Notes under the pieces: model-generated
What the model saw: only the letters and a program-made list of their open reading frames with translations
Told to the model about the DNA's origin: nothing
The model's database searches: none
Assembly: GCF_000721235.1 (NCBI RefSeq)
Contig: NZ_JOFH01000022.1
Span: 82,839 to 146,838, forward strand
Reading direction: 5' to 3'
Origin: Streptomyces olivaceus
Lineage (GTDB): Bacteria > Actinomycetota > Actinomycetes > Streptomycetales > Streptomycetaceae
DNA length: 64,000 bases
Shown: positions 33,754 through 42,453 of the stretch, one piece after another
Position numbering within the stretch: position 1 is the first letter of the stretch
Layout of the letters: each line of letters starts with the position of its first letter
Translations under genes and position numbers: made by a program

Positions 33754-35079
33754 GTGAGCGACTCGGGCACGGCCAGGAGCGTCACCGGCGAGGACGAGGT
33801 CGTCGACCTCTGCCGCGAGCTGATCCGCATCGACACCAGCAACTACGGCGACCACTCGGGGCCGGGCGAGCGCAAGGCCGCCGAGTACGTCGCCGAGAAG
33901 CTCGCCGAGGTGGGACTCGAACCGCAGATCTTCGAGTCCCACCCCGGACGCGCCTCCACGGTGGCGCGGATCGAGGGCGAGGACCGGTCCCGGCCCGCGC
34001 TGCTGATCCACGGCCACACCGACGTCGTCCCGGCCAACGCGGACGACTGGACCCACCACCCCTTCTCCGGGGAGATCGCCGACGGCTGCGTGTGGGGCCG
34101 CGGCGCGGTCGACATGAAGGACATGGACGCGATGACCCTCGCGGTCGTCCGCGACCGGCTGCGCACCGGACGCAAGCCCCCGCGCGACATCGTGCTGGCC
34201 TTCCTCGCCGACGAGGAGGCGGGCGGCACGTACGGTGCCCGGTACCTCGTCGACCACCACCGCGACCTCTTCGACGGCGTCACCGAGGCGATCAGCGAGG
34301 TGGGCGGCTTCTCCTTCACCGTGAGCGAGCAGCGCCGCCTCTACCTGATCCAGACGGCCGAGAAGGGCATGCACTGGATGAAGCTGAGCGTGGCCGGTAC
34401 GGCGGGACACGGATCGATGATCCACCGCGACAACGCCATCACCGAGCTGTCCGAGGCCGTCGCGCGCCTCGGCCGGCACCGGTTCCCGGTACGCGTCACC
34501 AAGACGACCCGGGCCTTCCTCGACGAACTGGGCGACGCCCTCGGCACCGAGCTGGACCCGGAGAACATGGAGGGGACGCTCGCCAAGCTCGGCGGCATCG
34601 CCAAGCTCATCGGGGCGACGCTCAGCAACACCGCCAACCCGACCCAGCTGGGCGCCGGTTACAAGGTCAACGTCATCCCCGGCGAGGCCACCGCCCACGT
34701 CGACGGGCGCTTCCTGCCCGGGCACGAGGAGGAGTTCCTGGCCGACCTCGACCGGATCCTCGGCCCGAAGGTGCGGCGCGAGGACGTGCACGCCGACAAG
34801 GCCGTAGAGACCACGTTCGACGGCGCGCTGGTCGACGCCATGCAGTCCGCGCTGGTCGCCGAGGACCCGGCCGCCAAGGCGATCCCCTACATGCTCTCCG
34901 GCGGCACGGACGCGAAGTCCTTCGACGACCTCGGCATTCGCGGCTTCGGCTTCGCGCCGCTCAAGCTGCCGCCCGAGCTGGACTTCGCCGGCATGTTCCA
35001 CGGGGTGGACGAGCGGGTGCCGGTGGACGGTCTGCAGTTCGGCGTGCGCGTGCTCGACCGGTTCATCGACGCGTCCTGA
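33754..35079 (+). CDS. M20-family metallopeptidase
   Basis: 441 aa, starting at GTG 33754 with GGAGGAA upstream. Metal-ligand motifs are HGHTDVVPANADDW, WGRGAVDMKDMDAM and DEEAGGTYGARYLV, the normal M20/M25/M40 set. The dimerisation lid lies near residues 190-300. The family removes a residue from small peptides or deacylates amino acids. The substrate here is unknown. It is convergent with the tRNA and upstream of chpH with a 168-base gap. Confidence 0.88.
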   Translation: MSDSGTARSVTGEDEVVDLCRELIRIDTSNYGDHSGPGERKAAEYVAEKLAEVGLEPQIFESHPGRASTVARIEGEDRSRPALLIHGHTDVVPANADDWTHHPFSGEIADGCVWGRGAVDMKDMDAMTLAVVRDRLRTGRKPPRDIVLAFLADEEAGGTYGARYLVDHHRDLFDGVTEAISEVGGFSFTVSEQRRLYLIQTAEKGMHWMKLSVAGTAGHGSMIHRDNAITELSEAVARLGRHRFPVRVTKTTRAFLDELGDALGTELDPENMEGTLAKLGGIAKLIGATLSNTANPTQLGAGYKVNVIPGEATAHVDGRFLPGHEEEFLADLDRILGPKVRREDVHADKAVETTFDGALVDAMQSALVAEDPAAKAIPYMLSGGTDAKSFDDLGIRGFGFAPLKLPPELDFAGMFHGVDERVPVDGLQFGVRVLDRFIDAS

Positions 35080-35168
35080 CCCGCCCGGAGAAACGCGGCT
35101 TCCGCACGCGGCGATATTCGAGCGCGCGTGCGGGAGGCGACCGGGACGAGTGAATGTGCTCATAAGCT

Positions 35169-35196
35169 CGTAGCCTCATTACTCCCTCCTCGTTAC
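35169..35196 (+). promoter_or_regulatory. BldN-like promoter of chpH
   Basis: CGTAGC (35169-35174), exactly 16 bases, then CGTTAC (35191-35196), 52 bases before the chpH ATG. This resembles the CGTAAC-N16-CGTTGA pattern I recall for sigma-BldN promoters of chaplin genes. The match is partial. Confidence 0.5.
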
Positions 35197-35247
35197 ACGT
35201 GATGCGATCGGCAAATTTGAGATCGCGTTTGCCAACTAGGAGGAACA

Positions 35248-35481
35248 ATGCTCAAGAAGGTCGTCGCCGCTGCGGCTGCCACCGGCGGTCTGGTTCTCGC
35301 GGGCGCGGGCATGGCCGTCGCCGACTCCGGTGCCCAGGGTGCCGCCGTGCACTCGCCCGGCGTCCTTTCCGGCAACGTCGTTCAGGCGCCCATCCACGTG
35401 CCGGTGAACGTGTGCGGCAACACGATCTCCGTGATCGGCCTGCTGAACCCCGCCTTCGGCAACGCCTGCGTCAACAAGTGA
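35248..35481 (+). CDS. chpH: Short chaplin ChpH
   Basis: 77-aa secreted hydrophobic surface protein. The signal peptide ends near ADSGA (residue about 26). The mature chaplin domain is about 50 aa with two cysteines (VNVCGN and GNACVNK) that form the internal disulfide. Chaplins self-assemble into amyloid fibres that lower surface tension for aerial hyphae. The start follows AGGAGGA. The sequence is close to S. coelicolor ChpH. A strong hairpin terminator follows. Confidence 0.95.
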   Translation: MLKKVVAAAAATGGLVLAGAGMAVADSGAQGAAVHSPGVLSGNVVQAPIHVPVNVCGNTISVIGLLNPAFGNACVNK

Positions 35482-35511
35482 CGTTGTGCCCCGCCCCATA
35501 AGGGTCTGAGT

Positions 35512-35554
35512 CCGTCGGCCCCGGAGCACACGCCATGTGCTCCGGGGCCGACGG
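35512..35554 (+). terminator. chpH terminator hairpin
   Basis: A perfect 18-base stem (35512-35529 with 35537-35554) and 7-base loop, 31 bases after the chpH stop. It separates chpH from chpC. Confidence 0.9.
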
Positions 35555-35650
35555 CCTTTCGAGGGACCCCCGGGCGGGGGAATGGCGGAAACGCCGGAAT
35601 TCTCGGCATTCTGGGTACCACTTGGACTAGGGCAAGGCAGGGGTCAGGAA

Positions 35651-36460
35651 ATGCGACAGGTCACCCGCAAGGGCCTGATGACGATGGCGGCGGCCACCGG
35701 CGTGATCGCCGCCGCGGGCGGCGCCGCCCACGCGGACTCGGGGGCGCATGGCGCGAGTTCGGGTTCGCCCGGCGTGCTCTCCGGCAACACCGTGCAGGTG
35801 CCGGTCGACGTGCCGGTGAACGTGTGCGGCAACACGGTCGACGTCGTGGGCGTCCTCAACCCGGCGATGGGCAACTCGTGCGCCAACGCGGGCGGCGGCG
35901 GCACGTCCGGCGGCGGCCACGGATCCGGCGGCCACGGTGGGCACGGGGGCTCCGGCGGGTACGGCGACTCGGGCGGGTACGGCGACTCGGGCGGCACGGG
36001 TGGCTCGTCCGGAGGCTCGCACGCCGGCGGGCACGCCACGGACTCGCCGGGCGTCGCCTCCGGCAACCACGTCGAGGTGCCGATCCACGTGCCGGTGAAC
36101 GTGTGCGGCAACAGCATCGACGTCATCGGTGCCCTCAACCCGGCCTTCGGCAACGACTGCGACAACGGCGGTGGCGCACATCACCCCACGCCGCCCGGCG
36201 ACCACGAGACGCCCCCCGGCGAGCCGAACACCCCCGATACCCCCGACACCCCGGACCGTCCGTCCGTGCCGGGCGACGAGACCCCGGGCGGTTCCATCGA
36301 CGAGAACCGGCCGGGCGCCCAGACCGTCGACCATCCCCGTGGCGACGCGTCGCTCGCCGAGACCGGCAGCGATCTGCCGCTGGGCCTCGCTCTGCCGGTG
36401 GGCGCGGGCGCCCTCCTCGCGGGCACCGTGCTCTACCGCAAGGCCCGTGCCGCGGCCTGA
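35651..36460 (+). CDS. chpC: Long chaplin ChpC with sortase motif
   Basis: 269-aa cell-wall-anchored chaplin. Signal peptide about residues 1-29. Two chaplin domains carry paired cysteines (VNVCGNTVDVVG and VNVCGNSIDVIG), separated by a Gly/Ser/His-rich linker with YGDSGGYGDSGG repeats. A Pro/Thr/Asp-rich stalk follows (TPPGDHETPPGE). The C-terminus has LAETG, a hydrophobic helix (PLGLALPVGAGALLAGTVLY) and RKAR, the LAxTG sorting signal for class E sortases. The ATG at 35651 has AGGAA-type RBS. Confidence 0.93.
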   Translation: MRQVTRKGLMTMAAATGVIAAAGGAAHADSGAHGASSGSPGVLSGNTVQVPVDVPVNVCGNTVDVVGVLNPAMGNSCANAGGGGTSGGGHGSGGHGGHGGSGGYGDSGGYGDSGGTGGSSGGSHAGGHATDSPGVASGNHVEVPIHVPVNVCGNSIDVIGALNPAFGNDCDNGGGAHHPTPPGDHETPPGEPNTPDTPDTPDRPSVPGDETPGGSIDENRPGAQTVDHPRGDASLAETGSDLPLGLALPVGAGALLAGTVLYRKARAAA

Positions 36461-36481
36461 TCCGGGCAGGCCGACGCACAC

Positions 36482-36510
36482 AGCGGGCTCCGCACCCGGC
36501 GGGGCCCGCT
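36482..36510. terminator. Terminator between chpC and the convergent small gene
   Basis: A 12-base stem with one G-T pair (36482-36493 with 36499-36510) and a 5-base loop. Confidence 0.6.
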
Positions 36511-36551
36511 CCGTCTCCGTCACCCGCGCCGCGCCGGGCGTGATCACCGCA

Positions 36552-36740
36552 TCACCAGGTGGCGCGCACCTGGCGGATGATCCGCCGCCGCAGCCGCACC
36601 TTGCGGCTGCCGTCACGCAGCAGGGTCAGACGGTACAACTCCCAGTGTCCGTACTCGGCATGGTCCGTCAGCTGACGTGCAGCATCCTTGCGGGTGACCC
36701 CGCGCGGTAGGTACACATCGACAAATTCGTATTCCGGCAT
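36552..36740 (-). CDS. Small conserved protein, DUF5703-like
   Basis: 62 aa, basic at the C-terminus (RLRRRIIRQVRATW), with YEFVDVYLPRGVTRKDAARQ at the start. I recognise it as a small conserved actinobacterial protein, and the family name is from memory. No ribosome binding site precedes the ATG, and a -10-like element sits at the right distance for a leaderless mRNA. It is divergent from the next gene with only 47 bases between start codons. Confidence 0.65.
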   Translation of the reverse strand: MPEYEFVDVYLPRGVTRKDAARQLTDHAEYGHWELYRLTLLRDGSRKVRLRRRIIRQVRATW

Positions 36741-36748
36741 CGAATCTA

Positions 36749-36778
36749 TTGTGCGGGCTGGGGCCCGGTACGGATAGC
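36749..36778 (+). promoter_or_regulatory. Candidate leaderless promoter
   Basis: TTGTGC (36749-36754), 18 bases, then GATAGC (36773-36778). Transcription would begin at about 36785-36788, on the ATG of the next gene. It overlaps the opposing promoter. Confidence 0.5.
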
Positions 36779-36787
36779 GTCTGCACT

Positions 36788-37567
36788 ATGTCTGATGCTG
36801 CGCAGCCCACCGCTGCCGAGGTACGCGCCGCCGCCGAGGCGGTCAAGACCGCGCTCGACCGCCACCTGGCCGCGGTCGAACGCCGGTCGGGGGAGGACGA
36901 CCCGGCCGTCTACGACGCGTTCAACCAGCTGGCCGCGGCCGCGGAGGCGTACGACGAACTGCTCTACGACCGGTACGACGAGGTCACGCCCTTCGAGATC
37001 CCCGGCGCCGACGACACGCTGCCGCCCTACACGGGACCCGAGGAGCCCAGCGCGCTCAGCGTGCTGATCCGCCGGGACTACGCCGTGGCCGAGCCGCAGC
37101 GGCTCATGGCCCACGCCCGCCGGATCGAGGCCGCGGACGAGGAGAGCACGGACATGGACGCCTCCGGCACGGTGCACGGGGCGCTGAGTCTGTTGTTCGG
37201 TGAGTTCGAACCGGACGAGATCGCCTCCCGGCACAAGGAGTTCGGCCTTGAGGAGGGCGACTCCACGCTGTGGGTGACGGCCGCCGACGAGGCCGCCGAC
37301 CCCGGCGAGTGGCTGGAGGCGCCGTTCGAGCAGGTCGATCCGCAGAGCGTGGTCTGCCGTTTCGACGTCAGCGCGGTCTTCGACGACGAGTTCGACGACG
37401 ATCTCGACGACGACGAAGAAGAAGACGGCGACGCCGACGGTGACGCGGCGGAGTTGGACGAGGACCTCGCCGCGGAACTCGACGAGGACGGCCCCGAGGA
37501 CGACGGCGCCGAGGGCGACGGTCCGGGGGACACCGCCGTACCGGCGCGCCTGGAGGCGGACCGCTGA
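36788..37567 (+). CDS. Acidic hypothetical protein
   Basis: 259 aa. The first about 160 residues are helical (AAEAVKTALDRHLAAVERRS, ALSVLIRRDYAVAEPQRLMA). The C-terminal about 55 residues are almost all Asp, Glu and Gly (DDLDDDEEEDGD). No RBS is seen and the start is at the expected transcription start. I do not recognise a domain. The acidic tail could bind basic protein or cations. Confidence 0.7.
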   Translation: MSDAAQPTAAEVRAAAEAVKTALDRHLAAVERRSGEDDPAVYDAFNQLAAAAEAYDELLYDRYDEVTPFEIPGADDTLPPYTGPEEPSALSVLIRRDYAVAEPQRLMAHARRIEAADEESTDMDASGTVHGALSLLFGEFEPDEIASRHKEFGLEEGDSTLWVTAADEAADPGEWLEAPFEQVDPQSVVCRFDVSAVFDDEFDDDLDDDEEEDGDADGDAAELDEDLAAELDEDGPEDDGAEGDGPGDTAVPARLEADR

Positions 37568-37620
37568 GCCGAGCCGTGGTCCCCGGGGCCCGGACGGCCC
37601 CGGGCCGCGGCGCAGGCCGC

Positions 37621-37651
37621 ACTCCGCACGGAGGCCGCGTCCGTGCGGAGT
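37621..37651. terminator. Bidirectional terminator
   Basis: A perfect 12-base stem (37621-37632 with 37640-37651) and 7-base loop between convergent stop codons. Confidence 0.8.
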
Positions 37652-37664
37652 CCCGCGCCCCGGC

Positions 37665-40064
37665 TCAGGCGTCCGTCGGCACCTGGGGGGCCAGCAGTAC
37701 CGGTAGCCGGGTCGTGCGGGGCTTGGCCGGGACCTCGGCCACGGCACGGGGCAGCGCCTGCTCCACTCCGTGCACCACGGAAAGGTGCCGGGCGGCCCGG
37801 CCGAAGGCGGTGTAGACCCAGGGACGGCTGAGGCTCTGCGCCGCGTCGCCGGGCAGGACCACGACCACCGCGGGCCACCGGCCGCCCACCGCCTGGTGCG
37901 CGGTCAGCGCCCACCCGTGCCGCACGGACTGCTCCACCCGGTCACGCGGCACGACCACCGTCTCGCCCGCACACGCCAAATGCAGGCCGTCGGCCTCGGC
38001 CTTCGTCACCCGGCCCGGCAGCGTACGGCCGGGGGCGGGGGAGTAGGCGACCCGGTCGCCGGGGTCGAAGCCGCCGAAGCGGCCGGGGCCCGGGTTCAGC
38101 CGTTCCTTCAGTGCCGCGTTGAGCGCCCGCGTGCCGGCCGCGCCGCCGTGGCCCGGCGTGATCACCTGGGTGTCCTCGGCCGGGACGCCGATCGCGCGCG
38201 GCACCGAGTCCGCCACGAGCTGGACGGTGCGGTGCACGGCTTCGGCCGCCTCCCGCACCGGCACGATCACGACCTCCTTGCCGGGTGCCTCCACCTGACC
38301 CAGCTCGCCGATGCCGATGCCGGAGACCAGCTCGCCGAGGGGGCCCGGATCCGGACGCCGCGAGGCCACCTGCGGGCAGACCCGCGCCGCCAGCAGGTCC
38401 GCGAAGACGCGGCCAGGACCCGCCGACCAGAGCACCGCCGGATCACCGGCCAGCACCAGCCGGGCCCCGTCCGGCAGCGACTCCGCGAGCAGGGCGGCCG
38501 ACTCGACGTCCAGCTGCGGTGCGTCGAGCACCACGAGCAGGTCCAGGTCCAGCGTGCCTTCGGCGTCCCGGCCCGGCCCCTCGGCGCCGGACAGCAGTCC
38601 GGCCAGGGCGACCGCGGCCGGTCCGGTCCGGGCGGGCTCCGCGGAGGACGGCTCGGACGGCTCGGAAGACGTGTCCAGCAGGGCCGCGAAGCGGTCCCGG
38701 CCGAGCGGTCCGTGCGCGGCGGCCCAGGCGCGCAGTCCCAGAGCATGGGCCGTGCGCAGCAGTGCCGCCGGCTCGGCCAGGGACGCCTCCCCACCGGTGT
38801 GCAGCACCAGCCCGTGTCCCGCGACCGCGCGGATCAGCTCGGCGGCGGAGCCCCGCGCCGCGGCGGCGGCCTGCTCCCAGTCCGCTGCGGAACCGTCCTG
38901 CTTCGGCGCGGAGTTGACCAGCCGGGCCAGTCCGTCGGCGAGGCTCTCCTCGGCGAGTGCGTACCGCTCCAGTCCGACCAGGACCCGGACCGGACGCTCC
39001 TCGCCGTCGGCGGCGCCTTCCTCGCCGGTGTCCTGCGTGCTCCTCGACGCGGACTCCGCCCGGCCGCCGGGTTCCTCCAGGGCGTCCTGGAAGGCCAGTG
39101 CCTCGCCCTCGGCCAGCGTGCTCTGCACGGCGGCGTCGGGATCCGGCACCCCGCGCCGGGCCAGCGTCTCGGTGAGCCGGGGCAGCTCCAGGGCCGTGTG
39201 CCCGGCCAGGGCCGCCTGCTCCAGCAGCCACACCGTGACGGCACGGCCGCGCCGCTCGTCGTCGGGGCCGCACTCCGCGCCCAGCAGCGCGCGGGCGAAC
39301 CCGTCGGCCTGCTCCGGCCGCACTCCGGTGACCCGGAGCAACTGCCACGGGTCCGCGCGCAGCGCGCCCTCGGCGCCCTCACCGAGGAGCGCGGCGGTCT
39401 GCGGTGCGAGCGACTCGGGGGCGCCGCCCTCCGCCAGCACCCTCCGCACCGCCTGAACGGTCTCGGCTGCCGGCCCCCCGGGTGCCGCGACGGGCTCGGT
39501 CGGCGCCGCGGGGCGGGGCTGCCGGGCCGGCTCGGGGGCGGGGCGGCGGGCGGGCTCCGGGGAGCCGAAGACGGGAGCGGCAGGCTTCTCGCCGCTCTCC
39601 ACGGCGCGCACGGCCGCCAGCAGGTCGGCCGCCGTGCCGCTGAGCTTGGCACCGGCGTCCACCGGGCCCTGCCTCTCGGCCTTCCGTCGCTCGATCCGCT
39701 CCCGCTCCACCCGCTGGGCGGCCAGCTCGGCCTCGGCCTCGGACTTCTCCCCCGCCGCGGCGGCGTCCCCGTCGGGTGCGTCCGTGCCCGTGCCCGAGTC
39801 CGTCCCGTCTGTGGTGGCCTCGCCCGTGCCGGCCTCCTCCGCGCTCGCACCGCCGCCTGCCTCGGTGGCGGCTGAGTCGCCCGGAGCGGCCGTCGTGCCT
39901 CCGGTCGGGCCGGACGGCGCGGCCGTCTCCGCACCGTCCCGCGCGGTGGTGGTCTCCGCACCGTCGTGCGCGGCATCGGGGCCGTCCGTGGTGCCCGGCG
40001 CGCCCGGCCCGGGACCCACGGCGTCTGCGGTCTCCTCGGCGGCGGCCTCGGGCTCCGTGCTCAC
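37665..40064 (-). CDS. RecD2-like helix-hairpin-helix protein with decayed ATPase motifs
   Basis: 799 aa. The first about 200 residues are low-complexity (Ala, Glu, Thr, Gly, Pro). A helix-hairpin-helix region at about residues 200-270 (RVTGVRPEQADGFARALLG) resembles RecD2. The helicase core follows. The position of Walker A is LHTGGEASLAEP (422-432), without the GxGKT lysine. The Walker B region is LLVVLDAPQLDVE, with only one acidic residue instead of DE. ARLVLAGDPAVLW and the C-terminal UvrD-like ALTAHQAVGGRWPAVVVVLP are still recognisable. It starts with GTG overlapping the upstream reductase stop. It may bind DNA without ATP hydrolysis. Confidence 0.75.
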   Translation of the reverse strand: MSTEPEAAAEETADAVGPGPGAPGTTDGPDAAHDGAETTTARDGAETAAPSGPTGGTTAAPGDSAATEAGGGASAEEAGTGEATTDGTDSGTGTDAPDGDAAAAGEKSEAEAELAAQRVERERIERRKAERQGPVDAGAKLSGTAADLLAAVRAVESGEKPAAPVFGSPEPARRPAPEPARQPRPAAPTEPVAAPGGPAAETVQAVRRVLAEGGAPESLAPQTAALLGEGAEGALRADPWQLLRVTGVRPEQADGFARALLGAECGPDDERRGRAVTVWLLEQAALAGHTALELPRLTETLARRGVPDPDAAVQSTLAEGEALAFQDALEEPGGRAESASRSTQDTGEEGAADGEERPVRVLVGLERYALAEESLADGLARLVNSAPKQDGSAADWEQAAAAARGSAAELIRAVAGHGLVLHTGGEASLAEPAALLRTAHALGLRAWAAAHGPLGRDRFAALLDTSSEPSEPSSAEPARTGPAAVALAGLLSGAEGPGRDAEGTLDLDLLVVLDAPQLDVESAALLAESLPDGARLVLAGDPAVLWSAGPGRVFADLLAARVCPQVASRRPDPGPLGELVSGIGIGELGQVEAPGKEVVIVPVREAAEAVHRTVQLVADSVPRAIGVPAEDTQVITPGHGGAAGTRALNAALKERLNPGPGRFGGFDPGDRVAYSPAPGRTLPGRVTKAEADGLHLACAGETVVVPRDRVEQSVRHGWALTAHQAVGGRWPAVVVVLPGDAAQSLSRPWVYTAFGRAARHLSVVHGVEQALPRAVAEVPAKPRTTRLPVLLAPQVPTDA

Positions 40065-41059
40065 AGCGTGCTCCAGTCGTGATCGGGATAGCGGTGCACG
40101 GGCGCCGACACGTCGTCGAGCGCCCGGCAGATCTCGTCAGGAAGACTAAGGCTCTCCACTGACAACGCCGCCGTGAGCTGCTGCGCGTTGCGCGGCCCGA
40201 TGACCGGGGCGACCACTCCGGGGCGGTCGCGGACCCAGGCCAGGGCGACCTGGAGCGGGGTCACCGCGAGCCCGTCCGCCGCGGTCGCCACCGCGTCCAC
40301 GATGTGCCCGGCCGTGTCGTCCAGGTAGGGCTCGACGAACGGGGCCAGATGGTCCGAGGCCCCCCGCGAGTCCGTCGGCGTCGCGTCCTTGCGGTACTTG
40401 CCCGTCAGCACCCCGCGGCCCAGCGGCGAGGACGGCAGCAGACCGATGCCCAGGTCGAGGGCGGCCGGCAGCACCTCACGCTCCACGCCCCGCTGGAGCA
40501 GCGAGTACTCCATCTGGGTGCTCGCCACCCGGTTGCGCACGCCCGGCGCCGCCAGCTGCCAGGTCGCCGCCTTGGCCAGCTGCCAGCCGCAGAAGTTGGA
40601 GATCCCCGCGTAGCGCGCCCGGCCGCTGCTCACCGCCACGTCCAGGGCGTGCAGCGTCTCCTCCAGCGGGGTGTGCGGATCGAAGGCGTGCAGGTGCCAG
40701 ACGTCCACGTGGTCCGTGCCGAGGCGGGCGAGGGAGGCGTCCAGCGCGGACAGCAGGTGGGCGCGCGAACCGTCGAAGCGGCGGTCGGGATCGGGCACGC
40801 TGCCGGCCTTGGTCGAGATCACCAGGTCCCGGCGCGGCACCAGGCCCTCCATCAGGCGCCCGAGCAGGTACTCCGACTCCCCGTCGCCGTAGACGTCCGC
40901 GGTGTCGACGAGGGTCCCGCCCGCCTCCCAGAAGGTCTTCAAGAGGTCCGCCGCGTCATGCTCGTCCGTGCTCCGGCCCCAGGTCAGGGTGCCGAGACCG
41001 ATGCGGGACACGCGCAGGCCGGTGCGGCCGAGATGCCTCTGCTCCATGAACGGCGACAT
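40061..41059 (-). CDS. Aldo/keto reductase
   Basis: 332-aa TIM-barrel oxidoreductase. DTADVYGDGESEYLLG has the catalytic Asp and Tyr, VISTKAG the Lys, and VDVWHLHAFD the His. IGPRNAQQLTAAL is the C-terminal cofactor segment. ATG 41059 is used, though ATG 41047 (EQRHLGRTGLR) is equally plausible because neither has a good ribosome binding site. Its stop overlaps the downstream RecD2-like gene start, so the two are cotranscribed. Substrate is unknown. Confidence 0.87.
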   Translation of the reverse strand: MSPFMEQRHLGRTGLRVSRIGLGTLTWGRSTDEHDAADLLKTFWEAGGTLVDTADVYGDGESEYLLGRLMEGLVPRRDLVISTKAGSVPDPDRRFDGSRAHLLSALDASLARLGTDHVDVWHLHAFDPHTPLEETLHALDVAVSSGRARYAGISNFCGWQLAKAATWQLAAPGVRNRVASTQMEYSLLQRGVEREVLPAALDLGIGLLPSSPLGRGVLTGKYRKDATPTDSRGASDHLAPFVEPYLDDTAGHIVDAVATAADGLAVTPLQVALAWVRDRPGVVAPVIGPRNAQQLTAALSVESLSLPDEICRALDDVSAPVHRYPDHDWSTL

Positions 41060-41160
41060 TACTGGGCACGGCCGACGCTGTGGGGGCCTGTGGACAACCG
41101 AATTCCGCGCGCTAAGGTCGGGGCACCAGCCACGTTACTGATGGGTAAGGGGAATCGGCC

Positions 41161-42216
41161 ATGCAGCTCGGTATCAACCTCGGCTACTGGGGTGCCGGAA
41201 TGGACGCGGACAATCTGGCCGTCGCCCAGGAGGCCGACCGGCTCGGCTACGCCGTGTGCTGGGCCGCGGAGGCCTACGGCTCCGACGCGGCCACCGTGCT
41301 GACCTGGGTCGCTGCCCAGACCGAGCGCATCGACGTGGGCTCCGCCATCTTCCAGATCCCGGCCCGCCAGCCCGCGATGACCGCGATGACGGCCGCCACC
41401 CTGGACTCCCTCTCGAAGGGCCGCTTCCGCCTCGGCCTCGGCGTGTCGGGGCCCCAGGTCTCCGAGGGCTGGTACGGCGTCAAGTTCGACAAGCCGCTCG
41501 CCCGCACCCGCGAGTACGTCGAGATCGTCCGCAAGGCGATGACCCGGGAGCGGCTGTCCTACGAGGGACAGCACTGGACACTGCCGCTGCCCGGCGGGCC
41601 CGGCAAGCCGATCAAGCTGACCGTGCACCCGCAGCGCGAGCACATCCCGCTGTACGTCGCCGCGATCGGCCCGAAGAACCTGGAGCAGACCGGCGAGATC
41701 GCCGACGGCGCCCTGCTCATCTTCCCCTCCGCGGACCACCTGGAGGAGACCGCCGTCAAGCACCTGCGCGCCGGGCGCGAGAAGGCCGGCCTGACCCTCG
41801 ACGGCTTCGACATCTGCCCGACCCTGCCGCTCGCCCTCGGCGAGGACAAGGACGTGGCCGCCCTCGCCGACACCTTCCGTCCCTACACCGCCCTCTACGT
41901 CGGCGGCATGGGCAGCCGCAAGCAGAACTTCTACAACCAGCTCGCGGGCCGCATGGGCTACGAGCGGGAGGCCGCCGACATCCAGGAGAAGTACCTGTCC
42001 GGCGACAAGGAGGGCGCCGCCGCGGCCGTACCGCACGACCTGATCGACCAGACGACGCTGCTCGGCTCGGTCGACCGCATCGCGGACCGGATGAAGGCCT
42101 ACGCCGCCGCCGGTGTCACCACCCTCACCCTCGCCCCCGCGGGCTTCACCCTGGACGAGCGGCTCGCCGCCCTGCGCGCCGGCACCGAGGCCCTGGAGCG
42201 CGCCGGACTGGCGTAG
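41161..42216 (+). CDS. LLM-class F420-dependent oxidoreductase
   Basis: 351 aa, starting MQLGINLGYWGAGMDADN. Luciferase-like motifs include VQ/AQTERIDVGSAIFQIPARQPAMTAMTAATLD and FRLGLGVSGPQVSEGWYG. The latter is typical of F420-binding members. It would use reduced F420 or F420 as cofactor. AAGGGGA is the ribosome binding site. A terminator hairpin follows. Its substrate is unknown. Confidence 0.85.
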   Translation: MQLGINLGYWGAGMDADNLAVAQEADRLGYAVCWAAEAYGSDAATVLTWVAAQTERIDVGSAIFQIPARQPAMTAMTAATLDSLSKGRFRLGLGVSGPQVSEGWYGVKFDKPLARTREYVEIVRKAMTRERLSYEGQHWTLPLPGGPGKPIKLTVHPQREHIPLYVAAIGPKNLEQTGEIADGALLIFPSADHLEETAVKHLRAGREKAGLTLDGFDICPTLPLALGEDKDVAALADTFRPYTALYVGGMGSRKQNFYNQLAGRMGYEREAADIQEKYLSGDKEGAAAAVPHDLIDQTTLLGSVDRIADRMKAYAAAGVTTLTLAPAGFTLDERLAALRAGTEALERAGLA

Positions 42217-42235
42217 GACCGAGGGGAAAGTTTCG

Positions 42236-42276
42236 CGGCCGTGGTGGGGGCTCGGGGGTCTTCCCCGCCACGGCCG
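42236..42276 (+). terminator. Terminator after LLM oxidoreductase
   Basis: A 14-base stem with one mismatch (42236-42249 with 42263-42276) and 13-base loop, about 20 bases beyond the stop. Confidence 0.65.
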
Positions 42277-42453
42277 TCACGGGGAACAACGCGCCCACAC
42301 GCGCGGGGTTACGCCTCCGCGAGCCCCTCGTGGTCCTTCGTTCGGCGGAGTCGCCCGCCGCACCTGTTGCCGTGCCCCCTCGACCGCACTTGACTCGTTC
42401 ATCGCGGACCGTGCGGAACTGCGGAACCCCGCAGAGGCAGAGAGGTGCCAGCG

